Shown: in pieces, positions 39,170 through 48,893 of the stretch | How positions within the stretch are numbered: the stretch's first letter is position 1 | Layout of the letters: the number at the start of each line of letters is the position of its first letter | Source: Pontiella desulfatans | GTDB lineage: Bacteria > Verrucomicrobiota > Kiritimatiellia > Kiritimatiellales > Pontiellaceae | Assembly (NCBI RefSeq): GCF_900890425.1 | Contig: NZ_CAAHFG010000002.1 | Span: forward strand, 372,001 to 436,000 | Direction: 5' to 3' | DNA: 64,000 bases | Notes under the pieces: model-generated | Databases searched by the model: none | What the model was told of the DNA's origin: nothing | The model's input: the letters and a program-made list of their open reading frames with translations, nothing else | Made by a program: the position numbers and the translations under genes

Positions 39170-40447
39170 ATGATTAGTTCTTTTGGAGAGAACGTTTCAA
39201 TCCAGTCCGACGAGTTGCGCGGGCTGGTTTCCGAATGCTTGGAAAAGGCGGGGGAGCTGAAGAAGGTTTTGCTTCTTCCGCCCGACCATACCCGCCTCAA
39301 TTCGATGGCGGGGCCGATCACCGCCATGGTGTATGAGCGGCTCGTGGGCGAAGGGGTTGAGGTGGACATCCTGCCGACGCTCGGCACCCATAACCCGATG
39401 ACCGAAGCGCAGCTGCGCATGATGTTCGGCGATGATATTCCGTTGGATGCGTTTAAGGTACACGACTGGCGAAACGAGGTCGTCCGCAAGGGGCTCGTCG
39501 AAGGCGAAATGCTCTCCGAGCTTTCGGGCGGGAAGGTGGACTACACCGTCGGTGTCGAGGTCAACCGGATGCTGTTCGCTGGCTACGACCTGATTCTCTC
39601 CATCGGCCAGGTGGTGCCGCACGAGGTGGTCGGCATGGCCAACTACACCAAGAACATCGTGGTCGGCGCGGGCGGTTCGGACATCATCAACAAATCGCAT
39701 TTCCTCGGCGCGGTGGCGGGCATTGAAAACATTCTTGGCCAAACCGATTCCCCGGTGCGCCGCCTGTTCAACCATGCGGTCGAAACCTACCTTTCCGAGC
39801 TGCCGATCACCTACATGCTGACGGTGATGGAGCAGGATTATGCCACTCGCGAAATGCACATGCGCGGCTTCTATGCCGGCGACGATGTCTCCGTTTTCGA
39901 GGAGGCCTGCAAGCTGGCGCGCGCGGTGAACATTACGCTGCTCGACCGCGAGCCGAAGAAGGTGGTGGTCTATCTCGATCCGCACGAGTTCCAAAGCACG
40001 TGGCTCGGCAACAAGGCGGTGTACCGCACGCGCATGGCGATTGCCGACGGGGGCGAGCTGATCGTGCTGGCCCCGGCGCTCAAGGAGTTCGGCGAGGATC
40101 CAACCATCGACAAGCTGATCCGCAAGTTTGGCTATTGCGGAACCCCCACCACGCTGAAACACGTTGAGGAAGACGAAGAACTCCGCAACAACCTCGGCGC
40201 CGCGGCGCACTTGATCCACGGCTCGTCGGAGGGGCGCTTCGGGATCACCTATTGCCCCGGCAAGGATCTCTCTTTGGACGAAGTCCGTTCCGTCGGTTTC
40301 AAGGCCGTTGCCTTCGACGAGATGGCCGCGCGCTACAATCCGGAAGAACTCAGGGACGGTTGGAACATGATGCCGGACGGCGAAGAGATCTTTTATATTT
40401 CCAACCCGGCACTCGGCCTGTGGGCCTATAAGGAAAAATTTTCATGA
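39170..40447 (+). CDS. LarA-family nickel-pincer hydroxyacid racemase/epimerase homologue
   Basis: 425 residues (DUF2088/LarA). Lactate racemase and its relatives invert 2-hydroxyacids with a covalently attached nickel-pincer cofactor. Key features: PPDHTRLN near 40 (Arg of the substrate site), GTHNPMTEAQLRMMFG near 85 (His), and VVPHEVVGMANYTKNIVVGAGG near 160. In the last, Lys lies ten residues after the His as in LarA H174/K184, and another His follows 16 residues later (SDIINKSHF). The ATG at 39170 has TGAGG nine bases before. Overlaps gnd2 by ATGA. Placement suggests mannonate/gluconate or another sugar acid rather than lactate; that is inference. No larB, larC or larE is in this window. 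Confidence 0.8.
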   Translation: MISSFGENVSIQSDELRGLVSECLEKAGELKKVLLLPPDHTRLNSMAGPITAMVYERLVGEGVEVDILPTLGTHNPMTEAQLRMMFGDDIPLDAFKVHDWRNEVVRKGLVEGEMLSELSGGKVDYTVGVEVNRMLFAGYDLILSIGQVVPHEVVGMANYTKNIVVGAGGSDIINKSHFLGAVAGIENILGQTDSPVRRLFNHAVETYLSELPITYMLTVMEQDYATREMHMRGFYAGDDVSVFEEACKLARAVNITLLDREPKKVVVYLDPHEFQSTWLGNKAVYRTRMAIADGGELIVLAPALKEFGEDPTIDKLIRKFGYCGTPTTLKHVEEDEELRNNLGAAAHLIHGSSEGRFGITYCPGKDLSLDEVRSVGFKAVAFDEMAARYNPEELRDGWNMMPDGEEIFYISNPALGLWAYKEKFS

Positions 40448-41850
40448 ACCAAACCAATATTGGAATGATCGGCCTGGGCGTGATGGGTTCAAACCTCGCG
40501 CGCAACATGGTGTCGAAGGGATTCTCCGTTTCGTGCTACGACTGGGACGAGTCGCTGCGCCAGGGATTTGCTTCGAAGTTCACCGATGGTTTTGTGCATG
40601 CAGAGAGTCTGAAGGCCTTTGTCGGGTCGATTGAGCGCCCGCGCAAAATCATGATCATGATCAAGGCCGGCTCGCCGGTCGATTCGGTGCTGGGCGAGCT
40701 GGCGCCGCTGCTGGAGGAAGGCGACGTCGTGATCGATGGCGGAAACTCCCAGTGGGAAGACACGGAGCGGCGCATTGCGTTTTGCGAAGGACAGGGTTTG
40801 CTGTTTGTTGGTTGCGGGGTGTCCGGCGGCGAAGAGGGCGCGCTCAACGGGCCGGCGCTGATGCCTGGCGGTTCCGTTGGTGCGTGGGAACTGATCAAGC
40901 CGATCTTTGAAGCGATTGCCGCTCGCACCCGGAAGGGTGCGGTATGTGTCAACTGGATCGGCCAGGGTGGTTCCGGCCATTTCGTGAAAATGGTTCACAA
41001 TGGCATCGAATACGGCGACATGCAGATGATCTGCGAAACCTATCAGGTAATGCGCGACGGACTCGGCATGTCTAACATGGCCATGTCGGAGGTCTTCGGC
41101 CGCTGGAACCGAGGAAAACTCGATTCCTACCTGATCGAAATTACCCGCGATATTCTGGCATATGAAGATGAAAACGGAGTCTGCCCCGTGGACTATATTC
41201 TCGATGCCGCGGGCCAGAAAGGAACCGGCAAGTGGACGCTGATTGCGGCGCTGGACGCCGGCGAGCCGTTACCGCTGATTGGCGAAGCGGTATTTGCACG
41301 CTGCCTCTCCGCGCTGAAGGCGGACCGCGAGGAAGCTTCAAAAATACTGATCGGGCCCAAAACCATCCTTGATGTGGCTCCCGAGGATTTTGTGATGGAG
41401 GTCAAGGAGGCGCTGTACGGGTCTAAAATCATTTCCTATGCGCAGGGGTTCCAGCTGATCCAGCAGGTCTCCATGGATCGCGGCTGGCAGATTGATCTTG
41501 CGGGGCTGGCTCAGCTCTGGCGGGGCGGCTGCATTATCCGCTCGACGCTGCTGCGTACCATCAAGGAAGCGTTCGAGCGTGATCCGGCGTTGTCGAACCT
41601 GCTGCTGGATCCGTTGATTTCCGAATCCGTGGGCGAAGCGCAGGTGCACTGGCGCGATGCCGTGGCCCGCATGACGCGCGTCGGAATTGCTTCGCCGGCG
41701 ATGAGTTCTGCACTGTCGTACTACGACGGCTTCCGCACGGCACGCGGCTCGGCCAACCTGTTACAGGCACAACGCGACTATTTCGGCGCACACACCTACG
41801 AGCGCACCGACAAGCCGCGCGGTCAATTTTTCCACACCCAATGGTTTTAA
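40444..41850 (+). CDS. gnd: 6-phosphogluconate dehydrogenase paralogue, NAD-type signature
   Basis: 468 residues. The catalytic core is as in the first copy ([64 protein letters not shown]). The end of strand 2, however, reads CYDWDES with D33 in place of Asn and no Arg, a pattern expected for NAD rather than NADP. It starts inside the LarA-like stop codon (ATGA), so the two are translationally coupled, and uxaC follows 19 bases later. Substrate could be 6-phosphogluconate or a related sugar acid. Confidence 0.88.
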   Translation: MNQTNIGMIGLGVMGSNLARNMVSKGFSVSCYDWDESLRQGFASKFTDGFVHAESLKAFVGSIERPRKIMIMIKAGSPVDSVLGELAPLLEEGDVVIDGGNSQWEDTERRIAFCEGQGLLFVGCGVSGGEEGALNGPALMPGGSVGAWELIKPIFEAIAARTRKGAVCVNWIGQGGSGHFVKMVHNGIEYGDMQMICETYQVMRDGLGMSNMAMSEVFGRWNRGKLDSYLIEITRDILAYEDENGVCPVDYILDAAGQKGTGKWTLIAALDAGEPLPLIGEAVFARCLSALKADREEASKILIGPKTILDVAPEDFVMEVKEALYGSKIISYAQGFQLIQQVSMDRGWQIDLAGLAQLWRGGCIIRSTLLRTIKEAFERDPALSNLLLDPLISESVGEAQVHWRDAVARMTRVGIASPAMSSALSYYDGFRTARGSANLLQAQRDYFGAHTYERTDKPRGQFFHTQWF

Positions 41851-41869
41851 TGGACGAGGAGTTTCCCCA

Positions 41870-43276
41870 ATGAAAAAATTCATGGATGCAGATTTTCTGC
41901 TGCACACGAAGACCGCGATCAAGCTCTACCACGAGCACGCGGAAAACATGCCAATCTACGACTACCACTGCCACCTGCCGCCGCAGGAGGTGGCCTGCGA
42001 CAAGCAGTACGACAACATTGGCGAGTGCTGGCTCGGCGGCGACCACTACAAATGGCGCGGCATGCGCACCAACGGCGTCGCCGAAAAATACTGCACGGGC
42101 GATGCCTCCTGGCGCGAAAAGTTCCAGAAATGGGCGGAGACCGTTCCGCAAACCCTGCGCAACCCGCTCTACCATTGGACGCATCTGGAATTGCAACGCT
42201 ATTTCGGCATCGATACGCTGCTGGGCCCGGCGACCGCCGAAGAAATCTACGAGGAGTGCTCCGCCAAGCTGCGCACGCCGGAATTCAGCGCCAAGAACCT
42301 CATGCGCACGATGAAGGTCAAGCTGGCCTGCACCACCGACGATCCCATCGACGATCTCGAGTGGCATAAGCAGATCGCCGCCGATGGCTTCGAGGCCAAG
42401 GTGCTGCCCACCTTCCGCCCCGACAGGGCCATGAACCTGTCGGATACCGCCGTGTGGAAAAACTATATCCAGCAACTCGAAGACGCATCCGAGCTCACGA
42501 TCGTGAGCACGGATGCGCTGCTGGAGGCGGTTGACAAGCGGCATGCCTATTTCCATTCGGTCGGTTGCCGCCTTTCCGACCATGGCGTGGCCTATGTTCC
42601 GGATGCGCAGGCGGGGAGCGCCGAGCTGGAGTCGGTTTTCCGGCGGGCACTGGCCGGGGAGGCGATTGCACTGGAGGAGCGCGAAAAGTTCGAGGCGTGG
42701 TTCCTCTATGAAGTTGGCAAGATGAACCACCAGCGGGGATGGGCCCAGCAGTTCCACGTGGGCGTGTTCCGCAACAACAATAGTCGTTTGTTCAAGGCGC
42801 TGGGGCCGGACACGGGATTTGATTCGATTGCCGACTATCGCCAGGGTCCGGGGTTGATTCGTCTGCTGGACCGCCTGGATTCTTCGAACCAACTCGCGAA
42901 GACCGTTCTTTACAATATCCATCCGGGCGACAACGAGCTGATGGCCACGATGATCGGGAACTATCAGGACGGTTCCTGCCCCGGAAAGATGCAGTTCGGT
43001 TCCGGTTGGTGGTTCCTTGATCAGAAGGACGGCATGGAAAAGCAGATGAACGCGCTCTCGAACCTTGGTTTGCTCAGCCGCTTTGTCGGCATGCTTACGG
43101 ACTCGCGAAGCTTCCTTTCCTACCCGCGCCACGAATATTTCCGCCGCATCCTATGCAACCTGATCGGCAACGATGTGGAGAACGGGGAGATCCCGGCCGA
43201 CATGGAGCTGCTCGGCCAGATGGTGGAAAACATTTGCTACAACAACGCCGCCGAATATTTCGGCATTGATTTGTAG
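41870..43276 (+). CDS. uxaC: Glucuronate/galacturonate isomerase
   Basis: 468 residues, normal length. Isomerises D-glucuronate to D-fructuronate (or galacturonate to tagaturonate), the entry step of the pathway. The metal-binding start IYDYHCHLPPQEVA and GGDHYKWRGMRTNGV are characteristic. Later CTTDDPIDDLEWH, KVLPTFRPDRAMN and QFHVGVFRNNNSRLF are conserved. GAGGAG precedes the ATG. Last gene of the plus-strand uronate run. No fructuronate reductase (uxuB) or KDPG aldolase gene is visible in the window. Confidence 0.93.
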   Translation: MKKFMDADFLLHTKTAIKLYHEHAENMPIYDYHCHLPPQEVACDKQYDNIGECWLGGDHYKWRGMRTNGVAEKYCTGDASWREKFQKWAETVPQTLRNPLYHWTHLELQRYFGIDTLLGPATAEEIYEECSAKLRTPEFSAKNLMRTMKVKLACTTDDPIDDLEWHKQIAADGFEAKVLPTFRPDRAMNLSDTAVWKNYIQQLEDASELTIVSTDALLEAVDKRHAYFHSVGCRLSDHGVAYVPDAQAGSAELESVFRRALAGEAIALEEREKFEAWFLYEVGKMNHQRGWAQQFHVGVFRNNNSRLFKALGPDTGFDSIADYRQGPGLIRLLDRLDSSNQLAKTVLYNIHPGDNELMATMIGNYQDGSCPGKMQFGSGWWFLDQKDGMEKQMNALSNLGLLSRFVGMLTDSRSFLSYPRHEYFRRILCNLIGNDVENGEIPADMELLGQMVENICYNNAAEYFGIDL

Positions 43277-43278
43277 GG

Positions 43279-43614
43279 TCAGGGCTGGGGTTGCCGAACC
43301 TGGGTGTGGATGCGGTTGACGGTGGACTGCATGTTGTTGACCGAGTTGTCCAGCTTGGAGACGGCGCGCTGCATGGTTTCCACATCGGCCTCCATGGCAT
43401 CGACCGAATAGCGGACGTCGTCGACCGACATGCGCATGCTGGCAACCTGGTGGTAGGTTGCGGCCTCGCTCATGGTCGTGCGTTGCTGGATGAGTGTGAG
43501 GGTGACCACGATCATCCAAAGCACAACCACGACGCTCTTCCAGTTTTCCTTCAGAAAGATCGAGGACTTGTCGATGTTGCTGGCAATCTTGTCTGCTAGG
43601 TGTGTAACGTTCAT
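43279..43614 (-). CDS. Small membrane protein with coiled coil
   Basis: 111 residues, not recognised. One membrane segment at about 28-42 (VVVVLWMIVVTLTLI) with a charged amphipathic N-terminus. After it comes a heptad-like region (DDVRYSVDAMEADVETMQRAVSKLDNSVNNMQSTVNRIH), probably a periplasmic coiled coil. GGAGG lies five bases before the ATG. Its stop is 2 bases from the convergent uxaC stop. Confidence 0.65.
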   Translation of the reverse strand: MNVTHLADKIASNIDKSSIFLKENWKSVVVVLWMIVVTLTLIQQRTTMSEAATYHQVASMRMSVDDVRYSVDAMEADVETMQRAVSKLDNSVNNMQSTVNRIHTQVRQPQP

Positions 43615-43758
43615 GCAACCTCCGCTAAATCCCCATGCACTCGCAAGTTGTGTGCCGATTATGGATTTTCCTGCTCCTGTTCCTCGAGAAAAGGAACTAT
43701 ATCCAGCCGGGAAGTGTTCGTTAAAGGAAAAATACGGAAGAATCGGTGCGGATTCGCT

Positions 43759-44025
43759 TTACGGGAGCTTCTTGTGGAAGCGGGCCCGGAGCTGTTCGCC
43801 CTTGCGGTGGACAAAGTCGGCGGTTTTGGGGAACCGGTGTTCAAGATAGGCCTTGAGGCGGCCGAACATCGGGATTTCATCGGCCAGCAACCAGACCCCG
43901 ATCAGGATGGTGAGGATGCCTTGTCCGGGGGTGATGCACATCACCAGTCCGGCCACGATGCAGAACCAACCTGCCGCGTGTTTGAGCAGAAGCTTCGTGT
44001 GTCTGTTCCGGATCAGCCGTTTCAT
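43759..44025 (-). CDS. PGPGW-family small membrane protein
   Basis: 88 residues. Two hydrophobic segments around AAGWFCIVAGLVMCITPGQGILTILIGVWLLADEIP form the PGPGW-type hairpin; the name motif appears here as TPGQG. The basic C-terminus is probably cytoplasmic. ATG 44025 follows AAGAGG; the longer frame to 44124 adds unsupported residues. Function unknown in the family. Confidence 0.7.
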   Translation of the reverse strand: MKRLIRNRHTKLLLKHAAGWFCIVAGLVMCITPGQGILTILIGVWLLADEIPMFGRLKAYLEHRFPKTADFVHRKGEQLRARFHKKLP

Positions 44026-44163
44026 TGGGGGATGCCTCTTGGATAAAAGGAAACCACGGAAGTGGTGGATGTGCGACCTAGCCTTTGGGCTCCAAGTGCC
44101 GCACGTCCCCACCGGTTGCGCCAAAGGGGGGATGGCGCATCCCGGTGATTCCGTGGTTTGGTG

Positions 44164-45924
<1,761 letters not shown>

Positions 45925-45992
45925 GTTTCGTCCCAACTAAATCGAAGCGCGCAGTATCCAGATTTTGCCCAAGTTGGAAAGGAAGAAAGTTT

Positions 45993-46012
45993 GTAGTTCC
46001 GCCTTTAGGCGG
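45993..46012 (+). repeat. REP-like hairpin (GTAG head)
   Basis: gtagttccgcctttaggcgg: the GTAG head and TTTA centre are the same as near the RAYT gene, with stem CCGCC/GGCGG. Located between the divergent ABC-F and cyclic-nucleotide genes. Confidence 0.7.
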
Positions 46013-46032
46013 CTCTGCTGTATAAGTGGCTC

Positions 46033-46554
46033 ATGGCCATCGAGAAATACAGGTTGCCGTTGCTGGATGTGGAGGGCGTGCTGCCGATCCTCAACAAGAT
46101 TGCGGTTCTGGGCGGATTGGACGACGCCCAGCTCTACACGGTTTTCCGCATGCTGGAAACCGAGCACTACAACAAGGGCGAGTTCATCTTCCGGCAGGGC
46201 GATGCCCCGAGCCATATCCGCATTGTCCGTTCGGGGAAGGTGCGGATGGTGGAAAACGTGGACGGCACCGCGATGGAACTGTGCGAGTTCGGCCCCGGGG
46301 ACTGTTTCGGCGAGACCTCGGTGATTGCGATCCACACGCACACGGCGAGCGCCTTGGCCGTCGAAGAGACGGAACTGCTGGTGATTCCGCGGGAAAAACT
46401 GTTTGCCTTGTACGACTCAGACCCCAAACTGTTTGGAATGTTGGCGCTCAACATTGCGCGCGAGGCGTGCCGGCGCCTCAACAAGACCGAGGATATCATG
46501 CTGCACTATGCGCTGGGTAGAAAGTCTGAAAACGGTTGGAAGCAAAATGATTGA
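46033..46554 (+). CDS. Cyclic-nucleotide-binding-domain protein without DNA-binding domain
   Basis: 173 residues. A cNMP-binding beta-roll fills about residues 28-140 (LETEHYNKGEFIFRQGDAPSHIRIVRSGKVRMV and the phosphate-cassette-like FGPGDCFGETSVIAIHTHTASALAVEETELLVI). After the C-helix only about 25 residues remain, so there is no helix-turn-helix. It may regulate a partner protein. Its 3' end lies in a long inverted repeat (46541-46618). Confidence 0.8.
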   Translation: MAIEKYRLPLLDVEGVLPILNKIAVLGGLDDAQLYTVFRMLETEHYNKGEFIFRQGDAPSHIRIVRSGKVRMVENVDGTAMELCEFGPGDCFGETSVIAIHTHTASALAVEETELLVIPREKLFALYDSDPKLFGMLALNIAREACRRLNKTEDIMLHYALGRKSENGWKQND

Positions 46555-46618
46555 ATGCAAAATGTTGAACATTCGATGCGTTAAGGCCGTTCAACATTTT
46601 GCATTGAATGATTTTGCC
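46541..46618. repeat. Long imperfect hairpin overlapping a gene end
   Basis: Two 30-base arms (46541-46570 and 46589-46618) match at 27 of 30 positions, with an inner 17-base perfect part (aatgcaaaatgttgaac). The loop is 18 bases. The left arm encodes the last codons of the cyclic-nucleotide-binding protein. No T-run follows the hairpin. Confidence 0.85.
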
Positions 46619-46647
46619 AAAATAATGGATAGGTAGAGAGGTAGGAC

Positions 46648-47955
46648 ATGAAAATTCGTTTGCTGTTTGGTTTGCTGTTGGTTTGCGCGGGTGCTGTTTT
46701 CGCCTCGCCGAAGTCCATATTGCTGGTGGCGGGCAAGCCGAGCCACGGGGCGGGGGAGCACGAATTCCCTTCCAGTTGCGATGTGCTCGCCAAGGCGCTG
46801 AACGAATCCGGGCTGAACCTGAAGGCGACCGTTCACTACGAATCATGGCCGGACAGCGATAAACTGGCCAAGGTCGATGCGGTGGTGGTCTACTGCGACG
46901 GCAACAAGGATCATTTGTTGCTGGGCAAGGAGTCAGAGCTGCTGGCGCTCTCCAACCGCGGGATTGGTATTGTGTTCCTGCACTATGCCCTCGACGGCAT
47001 GCCCGGCTTGCTCGACGAAACGATCTTGAAAGTGGTCGGTGGCTATTACGTGGACAAGGTCTCGCAGAATCCGCTCTGGACCATGAAGAACCCGGTTATC
47101 GTGAAGCATCCGGTTACGCGGGGCGTGAAGCCGTTCGAGCTGAAGGAGGAGTGGTACTACAACCTCCGGTTCGGGGATGTGAAACCGCTCTTCCAGGCCG
47201 TGCCGCCGGAAGAGGAGCAGGCGCATACGCTGGCCTGGGTGTATGGAGAAAATGTCTTTGGTTTCACCGGAGGCCATTTCCACAGTAGCTGGGGCCAGCC
47301 CGACTACCGCAGGCTCATCCTCAACGCCATCGTCTGGTCGGTCGGGCTCGAAGTGCCGGAGGACGGGGTTGTGTCGGCCGACCCGATCGTCGTGAAAAAC
47401 GAAACCATCCTGCATGCCATCGCCAAAGGCGATCCGGTCGATACACTCAACCATTTGCTGCTCGGTGCGGACGTGAACGAAAAAAACAAGCAGGGCTGGA
47501 CTCCGCTCCACTTTGCATCGGTGCGCGGCAAGACCGAATGCGCCGAGGTTTTGATTGCCAAGGGGGCGGAGCTTAATCCGCGGACCGGCACCGAAAAAAC
47601 GCCATTGCATTTTGCGGCCGAACGCGGGTTCCTCGATCTGGCGAGGGTGTTGGTCGAGGCCGGCGCCGACCTTGCCGCCAAGGACGACGAAGGCTGGAGC
47701 CCGCTCCACTATGCCGCCGAAAAGGACAAGGTCGATGTCGCCGCCTATTTCATCGAACAGGGCGCCGAGGTCGATGCGATCAGCCGCCGGGGCGGGACGC
47801 CGTTGCACGAGGCCTCAGCCTCCGCCAGCCCAGCCATGATCAACCTCCTGCTCAACAGCGGCGCCGACAAATCCATCCAGGCCACCAACGGGAAAACCCC
47901 GCTCGACTACGCGATCGAACTCGGCAACGAGCCGGCGGCGGCGTTGCTGAACTAG
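46648..47955 (+). CDS. Secreted ThuA-like domain fused to ankyrin repeats
   Basis: 435 residues. Signal peptide to about residue 19 (VFAS). Residues about 22-235 are a ThuA/glutamine-amidotransferase-like fold (ILLVAGKPSHGAGEHEFPSSCDVLAKAL, VVVYCDGNKDHLL, GIVFLHYALDG, GGHFHSSWGQPDYRRLILNAIVW). Residues about 255-435 hold five ankyrin repeats (GWTPLHFASVRGKTECAEVLIAKGAELN and relatives). ThuA-like domains are frequent in PVC and Bacteroidetes secreted proteins linked to carbohydrate use. The ankyrin part suggests protein binding in the periplasm or outside. Confidence 0.85.
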   Translation: MKIRLLFGLLLVCAGAVFASPKSILLVAGKPSHGAGEHEFPSSCDVLAKALNESGLNLKATVHYESWPDSDKLAKVDAVVVYCDGNKDHLLLGKESELLALSNRGIGIVFLHYALDGMPGLLDETILKVVGGYYVDKVSQNPLWTMKNPVIVKHPVTRGVKPFELKEEWYYNLRFGDVKPLFQAVPPEEEQAHTLAWVYGENVFGFTGGHFHSSWGQPDYRRLILNAIVWSVGLEVPEDGVVSADPIVVKNETILHAIAKGDPVDTLNHLLLGADVNEKNKQGWTPLHFASVRGKTECAEVLIAKGAELNPRTGTEKTPLHFAAERGFLDLARVLVEAGADLAAKDDEGWSPLHYAAEKDKVDVAAYFIEQGAEVDAISRRGGTPLHEASASASPAMINLLLNSGADKSIQATNGKTPLDYAIELGNEPAAALLN

Positions 47956-48014
47956 ATGAAGCCCCGCCTCATTCGCCACCCCAATGGCAACACAGGCGGA
48001 GCCTCGCGCTCCAG

Positions 48015-48710
48015 TCAGAGCTTCATTGGCGGTGCGGGCTCGGTGTTGTCCTTGGCCAGGGGGACGGTTGTTTCCTGCGCTGGCTTTAGCCAGGCGTTGC
48101 GGAACGCCTCCTTTTCGCAGAGGCCGGTGCCGATCTCGCGCGCGATGGTGGAGATGAGCCTCATCTTCTTCTTGAAATAGCGCTTCGTGACCCCGATCCG
48201 GCGGGCCGAAAAGCGCGTCAGCCAGTTGTGCGGGTAGGCGTGGGTGGTCACCGAGTAGACGATGCCGGCGGGGGCGGCATCGACCACCTGGAGGTGGATG
48301 ACGACATCGTAGTCGCCGAAAAACCGTTTGCCGGAGGCCCAGACGATATAGTCGAAGGAGTGTGGGTCGGTCTGCTTGCGGTAGAGTTCGGCAAGGTTCG
48401 TCCGCTGCTGTTTTTCGTTGGTGTAGTGGAATGTGCCGTCCCCGTTTTCGATGATGGGAAATTCGACCTTGCCATCGCCGGAGACGGACTGCGCGAATTC
48501 TTCCTGTACCGCCTGCACCAGTTCGCTTTGCTCCAGCACGCGGCATGCGGTTTGGAAATCGATCGGCAGCAGCTCGCTGGTGCCTAGCCGGATGCAGTTC
48601 TTGGCAAGCACGGCCTTCGCTGCGCGATCATCCAACAGGTCGGCCGCACCGATTCCGAAGGAACCCGCCGCGACCATCAGCGCCAATAGGTGTAACACAA
48701 ACCGTTTCAT
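48015..48710 (-). CDS. Exported protein of unknown function
   Basis: 231 residues from ATG 48710 (ATG 48722 is possible; neither has a clear SD). Signal peptide MKRFVLHLLALMVAAGSFGIGAAD. The rest has no motif I recognise: DFQTACRVLEQSELVQAVQEEFA, YIVWASGKRFFGDYDVVIHLQVVDAAPAG and a basic KRYFKKKMR stretch. The pattern of N-terminal helices then beta strands resembles small periplasmic assembly or LpoB-like proteins, without proof. Confidence 0.6.
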   Translation of the reverse strand: MKRFVLHLLALMVAAGSFGIGAADLLDDRAAKAVLAKNCIRLGTSELLPIDFQTACRVLEQSELVQAVQEEFAQSVSGDGKVEFPIIENGDGTFHYTNEKQQRTNLAELYRKQTDPHSFDYIVWASGKRFFGDYDVVIHLQVVDAAPAGIVYSVTTHAYPHNWLTRFSARRIGVTKRYFKKKMRLISTIAREIGTGLCEKEAFRNAWLKPAQETTVPLAKDNTEPAPPMKL

Positions 48711-48838
48711 GGGAACGCGCATTAGACGGGAAACCGGTGGGGTCGTTCAATGCGGAAGTGGGCAAATAATGGGCGGGAGATTCTGCAAGCCTCTCTTTTC
48801 ATACCTGCGCAGGTGGGCAAGCACACGAAGCGTCGGAT

Positions 48839-48871
48839 ATGCAATATGTAAATCATATTGACATATTGCAT
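48839..48871. promoter_or_regulatory. AT-rich 11-bp inverted repeat upstream of DUF4143 ATPase
   Basis: ATGCAATATGT (48839-48849) and ACATATTGCAT (48861-48871) are perfect complements with an 11-base spacer. A TTGACA lies across the spacer and right arm (48858-48863), so binding there could block a promoter. I see no good -10. Confidence 0.5.
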
Positions 48872-48893
48872 TATATGAGTTTTGTTTCGTTCC

